Source: Marifrigoribacter sp047730175
GTDB taxonomy: Bacteria > Bacteroidota > Bacteroidia > Flavobacteriales > Flavobacteriaceae
Assembly: GCF_047730175.1 (NCBI RefSeq)
Contig: NZ_CP159833.1
Coordinates: 1,116,001-1,180,000, forward strand
Reading direction: 5' to 3'
DNA length: 64,000 bases
The notes beneath the pieces are model-generated. The model did no database searches. It was not told where the DNA came from and was given only the letters and a program-made list of their open reading frames with translations. This document shows, in pieces, positions 35,507 to 43,083 of the stretch (position 1 is its first letter; each line of letters starts with the position of its first letter). A program made the position numbers and the translations under genes.

Positions 35507-36385
35507 TTACCTTTTTTTAGTACGAAACCCGGACACCAACTGTCCGAAAAATCCTTTTGGAAATGTTTCTTCATCAGGAAACCCTATTTCTAAGGTTCCA
35601 CTATCTTCTGGCACATAATTAGTTTTAAAAATATAATCCCAAAGACTCAAACTGATAGCAAAATTAATTCCCTGATTTCTCCCTTCAGGCAATGCCTTAA
35701 CATGATGGTATAAATGCATTACTGAATTATTAAAGACATACTTTAGAGGTCCCCAGGTTATTTTAATATTTGCATGATTTAGGTGTCCTATCATGATGGC
35801 AATAAAGTGAACGATAAATGCTTGTTCTGGCTCAAAACCTCCTAAAATCATTACGCCAAAAGTTTTTAAAGGCTTATAGAAAATGTTTTCCATCCAATGG
35901 TATCTAAGGTGTGCTGCAAATCCCATTTCTTTTACTGAATGATGTACTTTATGAAAACGCCATAAAAAATTATATCGATGTAAAAGAACATGTGTAAACC
36001 ACTGTACAAAATCGAGAACAACAAAAAATACAAGTAGCTGTGCCCAAATTGGCCAATGTGTTATATTAATTATTGAAAGACTTTTAGCGGTAATTCCAAT
36101 CTCATTAAATAGAACACCTAATATTTGAAACACTCCACTTATGATGATGGCAAAAATGAAAAAATTAAAAAACATATAAAATCCATCCAACCAAAAATCT
36201 TTTCTAATTATAGACTGGCTTTTACGCCAAGGAAAAACTATTTCTAATACCCAAACAAATAACGAAATAACAATTAGTCCCCAAAAATAATTAGTATACC
36301 AAGCCACATCAAATAGAATTGAGCTCCAAGTCCATTGTACTGTTTCCGAAAAAGCATTCGTAAATGCTGTGATATATTTTTCCAT
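35507..36385 (-). CDS. Sterol desaturase / fatty acid hydroxylase superfamily membrane protein
   Basis: A 292-residue integral membrane di-iron enzyme. The histidine boxes are HVLLHR (about residue 133), HKVHHS (about 146) and HLYHHVK (about 222), with four or more transmembrane helices between. The family hydroxylates or desaturates lipids. It is the last gene of the sulfite dehydrogenase transcript, two bases after the lipoprotein sulfurtransferase stop, which is an odd partner. A link to sulfonolipid or hydroxylated lipid formation is conceivable but not shown. Confidence 0.83.
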   Translation of the reverse strand: MEKYITAFTNAFSETVQWTWSSILFDVAWYTNYFWGLIVISLFVWVLEIVFPWRKSQSIIRKDFWLDGFYMFFNFFIFAIIISGVFQILGVLFNEIGITAKSLSIINITHWPIWAQLLVFFVVLDFVQWFTHVLLHRYNFLWRFHKVHHSVKEMGFAAHLRYHWMENIFYKPLKTFGVMILGGFEPEQAFIVHFIAIMIGHLNHANIKITWGPLKYVFNNSVMHLYHHVKALPEGRNQGINFAISLSLWDYIFKTNYVPEDSGTLEIGFPDEETFPKGFFGQLVSGFRTKKR

Positions 36386-36387
36386 AC

Positions 36388-37362
36388 TTAATTATTTAAT
36401 TCTGTTATACTATCTTTTTCAAAAGGGAGTTCTTCAAAATAACTCCATTCGGTCCAAGAACCATCATAATTATATACATGTTGTAAGCCTAATACTTCTT
36501 TTAATACAAAATAAGTGTGAGCTGAACGAACCCCAGAATGACAATAGGTAATAATAGTATCTGTTTCTGAAATTTGTAACGCAATCATTAGTTCTTTCAA
36601 TTCTTTAATTGACTTTAATTTCTTATTGTTTGAATAATCTATAGCTTTATCCCAATCGAATAATATACTTTTCGGAATTCTGCCTCCTTTTAAAGCTCCT
36701 TTCTTTTGTCTTTTTCCACTAAATTCATCTTCAGTTCTTGTGTCCAATATAATTGCTTTTGAATTTGAATTCAACTTCTTTAATAATTCGTTTTTTGAAA
36801 TATTAATTGAAGCATCTAAGTTATTCTGTAAAGTAAAATAACTCGATTTATAAATTGATTGTTCAGAAGAGATTGCTCCCTCATTATCTTTCCATTCATC
36901 AATCCCACCATTTAATATTTTTACTGATTTAAAATTATAATATTGTAATACCCACCAAAATCGTACCGCGTCACAAGAACCACGATCATCATAAACTATA
37001 ATCAAATCGTTATTTTTTATACCTAAAGAACTAAACAAAATTTCTATTGTTTCTGCCTTAGGTAGCATTCCTCCATAAGGAAATGAATCATTTTCAAAAT
37101 CATCTCTCCAAATTTGAATCGCCCCTTCAATATGCCCTTTATTATAACTTTTTCCTTTTCTGAAATCAATAATTTTTACATTTGGATTGGAATAAATTTG
37201 TAACATTTCAGTTGCTTCAACTAAATAGGGCAGCGCTTTTATTTCAGAAGAAATAGAAGAATTTTTAACTGAAGATTTCACTGCAGGCGTTTCATTTTTA
37301 CATGAACAGACAGCAATGAATAAAACAAAATAAAGGCTAATTTTCCAGCGCATACCATTCAA
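36388..37362 (-). CDS. Lipoprotein sulfurtransferase with two rhodanese domains
   Basis: A 324-residue thiosulfate/3-mercaptopyruvate sulfurtransferase type protein. The lipobox (FIAVCSC, about residues 16-22) predicts a lipid anchor in the periplasm. The N-terminal rhodanese domain (about 50-170) is inactive-type, and the C-terminal one (about 190-310) has the catalytic Cys in ITYCHSGVRSAH. Its start overlaps the cytochrome gene by 26 bases. A periplasmic lipoprotein rhodanese next to a sulfite dehydrogenase would release sulfite from thiosulfate close to SorA. This is the most direct functional link inside the operon. Confidence 0.86.
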   Translation of the reverse strand: MNGMRWKISLYFVLFIAVCSCKNETPAVKSSVKNSSISSEIKALPYLVEATEMLQIYSNPNVKIIDFRKGKSYNKGHIEGAIQIWRDDFENDSFPYGGMLPKAETIEILFSSLGIKNNDLIIVYDDRGSCDAVRFWWVLQYYNFKSVKILNGGIDEWKDNEGAISSEQSIYKSSYFTLQNNLDASINISKNELLKKLNSNSKAIILDTRTEDEFSGKRQKKGALKGGRIPKSILFDWDKAIDYSNNKKLKSIKELKELMIALQISETDTIITYCHSGVRSAHTYFVLKEVLGLQHVYNYDGSWTEWSYFEELPFEKDSITELNN

Positions 37363-37810
37363 TATTAGTTAAACCTTCTCGCCTTCCTTTTTTCATAGGA
37401 GCATAATGGACAGCTAAATAATTAACGATAATTTCTTCATTCCCTCCTAAATCCCATAAATTTTGTGTTTCCTGCATCCATTTAATTGAAGCAATCCATT
37501 GTTCTTTTGTCATTCTATTCTGAGTTACAAGTTTTGCAGAATGACAATTCGTGCAATTATTTATTACAACCATTAACCCTTCACCCTCAACAAATCCTGT
37601 TTTCACATGAATTCCATTTTCAATTAAATCTTCATCAACCTCAACAGGTGTAATGGTATAATTTTTTGGAATTGGTTCTTTATAATACTCATTTAAAAAT
37701 ATTGGAAAACCTAAAACAACAATAATTAAAAAAGTAAAAAACACCAATAGCAACTTATAAATAGAAGTTACCTGGTCTTTAAAATTTTTATGTTCTGATT
37801 TTTCTTTCAA
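37337..37810 (-). CDS. sorB: Membrane-anchored monohaem cytochrome c (SorB-like)
   Basis: A 157-residue cytochrome with one transmembrane anchor near residues 19-40 and a single haem motif CTNCH at 86-90. The likely axial Met is in YAPMKKGRR. It is translated directly after the sulfite oxidase gene (no gap), as in SorAB-type sulfite dehydrogenases, so it should accept electrons from the molybdenum subunit and pass them to the respiratory chain. The symbol is given by analogy to that enzyme. Confidence 0.82.
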   Translation of the reverse strand: MKEKSEHKNFKDQVTSIYKLLLVFFTFLIIVVLGFPIFLNEYYKEPIPKNYTITPVEVDEDLIENGIHVKTGFVEGEGLMVVINNCTNCHSAKLVTQNRMTKEQWIASIKWMQETQNLWDLGGNEEIIVNYLAVHYAPMKKGRREGLTNIEWYALEN

Positions 37811-39031
37811 TTAATAAACTTTTACTGCAATTCGGTGGCAGGCATTATTTAAATATCCTTTTGGATTCCATCCAGGTAATAACATAGGCTGAGCAACTCC
37901 ATTTGAATCTGTTGCTCTTGCCCAGACTTCGTAATATCCTTTTTTAGGGAAGGTAATTTCAGTAGAAAAATGTTGCCACGCTAATCTGTTAGCTGGTTGT
38001 TCAACTGGACAATTTTGCCATGTAGCACCAAAATCAATTGAATATTCCATTTTTTTTACTTCTAATTCCCCAGCCCAAGAATGACCTCTTATGCTTAATT
38101 TTTTACTTTTCTTAATTACAGCTCCAGATTTTGGGTAGGTAATCAATGACTTAACAGGCATGGACTCGATAATACACATATCTTCATCCTTCACCTCAGC
38201 TCCTGGAGCAACAGACTCACAGGGAATACGATACGCAGTTCCCTTCATTTTAGTTCCATCGTGTTCTTTATCTCTAATACTTATGGTATGAATCCATTTC
38301 CCTGAAACAGAGGCAGGCCATCCTCCTGCAACTAATCGTAATGGATATCCATGAGATAATGGAATGGGTTCGCCATTCATAGAAAATGCTAATAAGGTCT
38401 CATCTTGTAGCGCTTTCTCCATTGGAGCTCCCCGAGAAATCGGCTCCTTTTTAGGGTCTAAACTTAAATGTTTATCTGCCGCATGATACCCAATATAAAC
38501 CGCATTACTTTTAATCCCAACGTCTTCTAAAACGTCTCGCAAACGAACTCCGGTCCACGCTGCACAAGAAACCGCTCCAACAGTCCATTGGTTCCCTTTT
38601 GCGGGCGGATTAAATTCACTGCGCCCATTTCCTCCACATTCTAATGTTAGTTGATAGGTGTGCTGTTTAAACTTAGATTTTAATTCATCTAACGTATATA
38701 CTTTTTTCTGTGAAGCAGATTCTCCTTCAATTGTTAAGGTCCATTTTGAACTATCTATATTTTCTGGAATAATCCCATTATTTCGAATAAACATAGATTT
38801 ATTTGGAGTAATCTTATCGTCTAATAAATGAGCTTTTGCTTCTATGTTCCATGGTTTGTCATTTAAAACTACCATTTCTTTGTCAAGTCCAAACATTTTA
38901 AAGGGGTCTGAGTCTTGAAGTGCCAATGGTTCATAACCCTCTAACATGGAGGAACCAAAAACTATTTCTGTTCCAATGAGGGCTGCCATTGAGCCTAATA
39001 GGGTGTTTTTTACAAATTTTCTTCTTTTCAT
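37811..39031 (-). CDS. sorA: Sulfite dehydrogenase, molybdopterin subunit (SorA-like), Tat-exported
   Basis: A 406-residue sulfite oxidase family enzyme that oxidises sulfite to sulfate. The N-terminus has a twin-arginine signal (RRKFVKN), so the folded, cofactor-loaded protein goes to the periplasm. The molybdenum-binding Cys is Cys132 in LECGGNGRSEF, followed by GAVSCAAWTGVRLRDVL and the dimerisation domain (Mo-co dimer, from about residue 285). It is the first gene of a four-gene operon with the cytochrome, the lipoprotein sulfurtransferase and the sterol-desaturase-like gene. The promoter carries a candidate Crp/Fnr-type operator. Confidence 0.9.
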   Translation of the reverse strand: MKRRKFVKNTLLGSMAALIGTEIVFGSSMLEGYEPLALQDSDPFKMFGLDKEMVVLNDKPWNIEAKAHLLDDKITPNKSMFIRNNGIIPENIDSSKWTLTIEGESASQKKVYTLDELKSKFKQHTYQLTLECGGNGRSEFNPPAKGNQWTVGAVSCAAWTGVRLRDVLEDVGIKSNAVYIGYHAADKHLSLDPKKEPISRGAPMEKALQDETLLAFSMNGEPIPLSHGYPLRLVAGGWPASVSGKWIHTISIRDKEHDGTKMKGTAYRIPCESVAPGAEVKDEDMCIIESMPVKSLITYPKSGAVIKKSKKLSIRGHSWAGELEVKKMEYSIDFGATWQNCPVEQPANRLAWQHFSTEITFPKKGYYEVWARATDSNGVAQPMLLPGWNPKGYLNNACHRIAVKVY

Positions 39032-39037
39032 TATAGG

Positions 39038-39045
39038 GAAACTTA
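39038..39045 (-). promoter_or_regulatory. Candidate weak -7 box of the sorA promoter
   Basis: TAAGTTTC on the minus strand fits TAnnTTTG except for the last base. No -33 TTG is present. A weak box fits an activator-dependent promoter. Confidence 0.4.
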
Positions 39046-39067
39046 TTAAAAAAGAACAGATTAAAAA

Positions 39068-39081
39068 GTAACAAATGTTAC
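39068..39081. promoter_or_regulatory. Candidate Crp/Fnr-type operator before sorA
   Basis: GTAACAAATGTTAC has perfect 5-bp arms around four bases (GTA-N8-TAC form, the shape bound by Crp/Fnr superfamily proteins). Its centre is 29.5 bases before the first base of the -7 box, the same as at 32724. A further half-site TGTTAC lies at 39091-39096. Confidence 0.55.
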
Positions 39082-39142
39082 ACTTGACGATGTTACTAAA
39101 TTCAACTAATTTTTACACTCTAAATTTAATGAAAATTAATCA

Positions 39143-39739
39143 CTATTGTTTTTGTAAAACTAAAGTAGTCATGCAACGTATATCATTAACATTAACTGTT
39201 CTCAAAGGCTCTAAAAAAGTTAATTGATGTGTTGTCATTATTGCTTTTAAGATAGCTTTTGTAAATAGAAATCGATGGCTTGTATCTGGTAAAACATAAA
39301 CTCCTCCAGATAAAAGCTTTATTTTATCTTCAATTCCAAAAGTTGAGGTCGTTCTAATAAATATGGAACCTTTAACTTTAAGTACCCTTATTATTTCAGA
39401 AAATATAGTTAAAAAATGTTTCGTGTTTTCAGCAAAATGAAGCACTGCATTGCAAATAACATGATTAAAATATTCATCTTTAAAGGGAAGGTTTTCAATT
39501 TCTGAACAACTAATTTTAGAAGCTATATTTGGATATAAATTTTTAGCATTTAATAAAGCTTTCATGTCTTTATCTACACCATAAATGTCATAATTATTCT
39601 GATAAAACCAATGAATATTTCTTCCTGTTCCACAACCCACATCCAATATTTTTTCCCCTTTCTTATACCTAGATTTTAATATCTGATCTAGTAAGTAAAT
39701 GTCTGTATTTCCAATGATTTCTTTAATATTATTTTCCAT
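39143..39739 (-). CDS. Class I SAM-dependent methyltransferase
   Basis: A 198-residue methyltransferase with the SAM motif ILDVGCGTGRNIHWF, the acidic ribose-binding residue in YGVDKDMKALL and motif II HVICNAVLHFAEN. The type resembles the UbiE/methyltransferase 11 group. It lies between the sorA operon and the YeeE genes, divergent from the latter. Substrate unknown. Given the place it may modify a sulfur compound, but nothing in the sequence proves that. Confidence 0.83.
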   Translation of the reverse strand: MENNIKEIIGNTDIYLLDQILKSRYKKGEKILDVGCGTGRNIHWFYQNNYDIYGVDKDMKALLNAKNLYPNIASKISCSEIENLPFKDEYFNHVICNAVLHFAENTKHFLTIFSEIIRVLKVKGSIFIRTTSTFGIEDKIKLLSGGVYVLPDTSHRFLFTKAILKAIMTTHQLTFLEPLRTVNVNDIRCMTTLVLQKQ

Positions 39740-39846
39740 TCTAAAATATTCTTATAACACTTGTCACAAGATAACATTTTCTTTTTTTGATCTATGTGAT
39801 TTTTGTTAACTACAATTATAAATAGTTAATGAAATTGAAGCAACTA

Positions 39847-39876
39847 TTGTAATTATAAAAAAAATCAATTTCTTTG
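39847..39876 (+). promoter_or_regulatory. Promoter of the YeeE/YedE genes
   Basis: TTG (39847-39849), 19 bases, then TTTCTTTG (39869-39876), one mismatch from TAnnTTTG, 18 bases before the ATG at 39895. Confidence 0.45.
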
Positions 39877-39894
39877 TAAAATAATTTAAGCAAC

Positions 39895-40452
39895 ATGGAT
39901 TGGATTTTTAAACCTTGGCCTTGGTATATTACAGGACCGTTAATTGCTTCTGTAATGGGCTTATTGCTCTACTTTGGCAGAACATTTGGAATGTCATCGA
40001 ACCTACGTACTTTTTGTGCTATTGGTGGAGCTGGAAAATATGTTTCTTTTTTTAATATACGCTGGAGAGACTACCTCTGGAGTTTAACGGTGGTTCTTGG
40101 GTCTGTAATTGGCGGCTATATAGCTGTTACATTTTTATCTGATCAAAGTATTTCTACCATTAATCCAAAAACAATCAGTGAACTAAACGCCCTTGGTTTT
40201 TCAAATATTGGCTACACGCTATTGCCTGATGAATTTTATGGAATGGAGGCAATTACTTCAGTAAAAGGGCTTCTTATATTAATTATTGGCGGATTATTAG
40301 TAGGATTTGGCACTCGATATGCTGGAGGTTGTACCTCTGGACATGCGATAACTGGATTAAGTAGTTTACAAAGACCTTCTTTAATAGCAGTCATTGGTTT
40401 CTTTTTAGGAGGTTTGATTACTGTTAATTTTATTTTACCCTATATAGTTTAA
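39895..40452 (+). CDS. YeeE/YedE family sulfur transporter, first half
   Basis: A 185-residue inner-membrane protein with about five helices. The conserved cysteine motif is GFGTRYAGGCTSGHAITGLSSLQRPS near residue 145, the relay Cys that moves thiosulfate in YeeE-type transporters. A second GAGKYVSFF segment follows the first helices. The next gene begins three bases later and encodes the other half of the two-part system seen in PmpA/PmpB-like pairs. Import of thiosulfate or another sulfane sulfur compound is likely. Confidence 0.88.
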   Translation: MDWIFKPWPWYITGPLIASVMGLLLYFGRTFGMSSNLRTFCAIGGAGKYVSFFNIRWRDYLWSLTVVLGSVIGGYIAVTFLSDQSISTINPKTISELNALGFSNIGYTLLPDEFYGMEAITSVKGLLILIIGGLLVGFGTRYAGGCTSGHAITGLSSLQRPSLIAVIGFFLGGLITVNFILPYIV

Positions 40453-40455
40453 CAG

Positions 40456-40869
40456 ATGAAGTATTTAAAATTTTTACTCGTTGGAATTTTCTTCGGAATT
40501 GTTTTAGTTAAATCTGAAGCCGTTTCCTGGTATCGTATTTATGAAATGTTTCGTTTTCAATCTATACATATGTATGGAATCATTGGAACAGCTATTGGGA
40601 CAGGTATGCTATTTTTGCAGTTTTCAAAAAGGTTAAAGCTTAATAATATACAAGGAAAAGAAATAACAGTACCCTTAAAAGATAGAGGGTTTACTAGATA
40701 TATAGTTGGAGGCACTATTTTTGGGTTTGGATGGGCACTTATAGGAGCTTGTCCTGGCCCTATGTATATCTTGATAGGAACTGGAGCTTTTTCAATGGGT
40801 ATTGTATTAGCAGCTGCAACATTAGGAACCTTTATTTACGGCTTGGTCCGTGATAAACTCCCTCATTAA
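40456..40869 (+). CDS. YeeE/YedE family sulfur transporter, second half (DUF6691 type)
   Basis: A 137-residue inner-membrane protein with about four helices and the matching cysteine motif GFGWALIGACPGPMYILIGTG near residue 95. The N-terminal segment KSEAVSWYRIYEMFRFQSIHMYG is typical of the short partner. It is co-transcribed with the gene before it. Together they would feed sulfane sulfur to the cytosolic rhodanese and dioxygenase. Confidence 0.87.
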   Translation: MKYLKFLLVGIFFGIVLVKSEAVSWYRIYEMFRFQSIHMYGIIGTAIGTGMLFLQFSKRLKLNNIQGKEITVPLKDRGFTRYIVGGTIFGFGWALIGACPGPMYILIGTGAFSMGIVLAAATLGTFIYGLVRDKLPH

Positions 40870-40881
40870 TATACTCAAAAT

Positions 40882-40917
40882 AAATAGCTTTTAGGAAATT
40901 TTTAGGTAGCTATTTTT
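40882..40917 (+). terminator. Terminator after the YeeE/YedE pair
   Basis: An 8-bp stem AAATAGCT / AGCTATTT with an 18-base loop is followed by TTCTTTTA. The long loop makes it a weaker call. Confidence 0.6.
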
Positions 40918-41033
40918 CTTTTATTGAGGCATAAGTTTTCAAGCATAGGCTAAATTATGGTTGCAAATTTTAACAAAGAGAAAAGGAAAAAGAACAAGTA
41001 AAAAGCCGAAAAGCTATTTGTTTTGAGTACATA

Positions 41034-42269
41034 TTACATTTTATATACCCAATCGGCAGGATTCATCTTATTTAGGTTCTTATAAATAAGGAATTTTAAT
41101 AACGTTTTACCAGTTACAGGATTGGTGTAAATTGTTCCTAATTTTTGTTTAGTACTTACCTTATCACCCTTTTTTACTAAAACAGTTGCCATGTTATTAT
41201 AGATCGTTATATAATTACCATGCTGAATGTAAATAGCTTTATTAGCTCCTTTTAATTGTTGAATCTGCATCACTTCGCCTTCAAAGACTGCGCGTGCAAT
41301 TCCATTTTTTGCTGTTGCTATTTCTACACCACTATTAAAGGTTGTGACATTAGGTAACTGAGGGTGTTGCTGTTTTCCATACTTTTTAGCTAGGATTCCA
41401 TTTTTTACAGGCCAAGGTAGTTTTCCTTTATTGTTAGTAAAGCTGGCCGCCAAAGCTTTTGCTTCTGCTGTTAAAGCGAATGTTTTTGAAGAAGTTGTTT
41501 TTGTTTTAGAATTTTCTAAAGCTTTCTTATTGGATGCCGCTATTGCAGCCTTTATTAATGCGTCGATTTGTTTGTCAATTTTGTCAGCTTCTTTTTGCTT
41601 TTTACGAATCTGACTCGCAAACTTGCCTTCATTCTCTTTAAGAGTAGCTACTAATTTTTCTTGATCTTTTTTTTCTTTTGTTAATTCATTTTTAGCAATT
41701 TTATTTTCTTCAATCAAAGCCTTTTTATCTTTTTTCTGAGCAATTAAATCGATATTTAATTGTTTCAGAAGTTCAGATTTAGCATTTATATTCTCTCCTT
41801 GTTTTTTTCTATGTTTCGTATATTGATTCATATACTTAACTCTTTTATAGGCTTGAAGAAAATTTTGTGAAGAAAGTAAAAACATGATTCTACTTTGCTG
41901 AGATTTACTTTTATATGATTTTACAATCATACTGCTATAATCCTCTTTTAATTCTTTTAACTCATTTCTTAATTGCTCCATATTATTAATGTTTTCATTA
42001 ATCTCACGGGTCAATAAATTGGCTTGCTGATTGGTTATTCTAATTAAATTTTCACGAGTTGAAATTCTGCTATTTAGGTTTTCTACTTGCGTTAATACAG
42101 ATTTCTCTTCTTTCTTGGTGTCAAAAAGTAATCTGTTAATTTGAGTGATTTCATTGATAAGAGACTGTCTTTTTTCTTCTAAACGTTTTTGTTTTTCAGA
42201 TTGAGCAGACAAGGATGTAAACATTAATAATCCTAATGCTAAAAAAAGATATATGTGAAAATTTTTCAT
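41034..42269 (-). CDS. EnvC-like murein hydrolase activator (coiled coil plus degenerate M23 domain)
   Basis: A 411-residue exported protein. A signal peptide (residues 1-22, ending SLSAQ) is followed by long coiled coils (about 25-250) and a LytM/M23 domain (about 285-411). The zinc ligands of active M23 peptidases are lost: HxxxD is replaced by NSGVEIA, and the final HxH region reads LLKFLIYKN. So the protein most likely activates amidases, as EnvC does, rather than cutting peptidoglycan. It follows the DUF4292 gene without a gap and completes a TPR-DUF4292-EnvC operon. Confidence 0.87.
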   Translation of the reverse strand: MKNFHIYLFLALGLLMFTSLSAQSEKQKRLEEKRQSLINEITQINRLLFDTKKEEKSVLTQVENLNSRISTRENLIRITNQQANLLTREINENINNMEQLRNELKELKEDYSSMIVKSYKSKSQQSRIMFLLSSQNFLQAYKRVKYMNQYTKHRKKQGENINAKSELLKQLNIDLIAQKKDKKALIEENKIAKNELTKEKKDQEKLVATLKENEGKFASQIRKKQKEADKIDKQIDALIKAAIAASNKKALENSKTKTTSSKTFALTAEAKALAASFTNNKGKLPWPVKNGILAKKYGKQQHPQLPNVTTFNSGVEIATAKNGIARAVFEGEVMQIQQLKGANKAIYIQHGNYITIYNNMATVLVKKGDKVSTKQKLGTIYTNPVTGKTLLKFLIYKNLNKMNPADWVYKM

Positions 42270-43079
42270 TTATTTTAAAACGAGTTCTTTATAGCCTTCA
42301 GGTATAGTAAACGGAAAACGTACCGATGGATTGTGGTCGATTTTTTTAAACTTTAATTCAATGCTTGTTTTCTTATTGTTTTCAGAAGTTAAAATTAAAA
42401 CTTCAGAGGGATAATCATCCCCTTCAATTTTTTGGTAAGTTCCATAATCTACAGACAGTAATCTATGATCATTAGGTTGTGATAAGGTTTCTAAAGCTAC
42501 CTTAAAATTACTTGGGTTTAAAAGTATAGAATGAATAAAATTTTCAGGTTGTTGCTTCGGTTCTATCTTATATTTATTCTCATATATCGTAGAAGTATAC
42601 TTAGACTTATCTAGTTTAAATATAGACTGTCCTAGCAATATATTTTGAACTTTATTAAAATCTAATTCTGTGCCTAACCATTCACTTAATAATTGATAAT
42701 CTCCATCAAAATAGGAGCCAGATAACTTTTCATAATAACTCACTCTCTCTGTGGTAATATTGATTTTTGCAAAAGTGAACCCTAACATTGATGCTTTAAT
42801 CCAAATGGTTTTATCTTTTTTCATTCGTAAACTAACTGTAATACTTTGTGATTTTTTATTGTCACTATAATTCACTTGTACTCTAGCTGCTAGTGTTTTA
42901 AAATTTGGAATAGCAACTTCATGCGTTTTAATTATATCTTTTAATGCTATATTATGATCTGCCATTGATGATCCTTTTACCACTTTACTAGTTTTACAAG
43001 AATTTAAAAACACAGCTAATACTAAACATACAACTAGCCTTGAAAATGGTATTCTTGGAGTGCATTTATTATTATTCAT
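42270..43079 (-). CDS. DUF4292 lipoprotein
   Basis: A 269-residue protein of the DUF4292 family, whose fold is related to LolA/LolB-like lipoprotein carriers. I start at Met 43079 (MNNNKCTPRIP), five bases after the TPR gene's stop. The open frame runs further upstream, into the TPR gene, but the lipobox VFLNSCKTS fits a signal peptide only with this start. The middle shows the family segments KTIWIKASMLGFTFAKI and YFDGDYQLLSEWLG. Role in the periplasm unknown. Confidence 0.82.
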   Translation of the reverse strand: MNNNKCTPRIPFSRLVVCLVLAVFLNSCKTSKVVKGSSMADHNIALKDIIKTHEVAIPNFKTLAARVQVNYSDNKKSQSITVSLRMKKDKTIWIKASMLGFTFAKINITTERVSYYEKLSGSYFDGDYQLLSEWLGTELDFNKVQNILLGQSIFKLDKSKYTSTIYENKYKIEPKQQPENFIHSILLNPSNFKVALETLSQPNDHRLLSVDYGTYQKIEGDDYPSEVLILTSENNKKTSIELKFKKIDHNPSVRFPFTIPEGYKELVLK

Positions 43080-43083
43080 AGTT

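Noticed and set aside
39754..39767. Third site similar to the GTAAC-N4-GTTAC operator (ATAACACTTGTCAC)
   Set aside because: Each arm has one mismatch, and the 29.5-base rule would put the -7 box inside the methyltransferase gene, so it does not support shared control.
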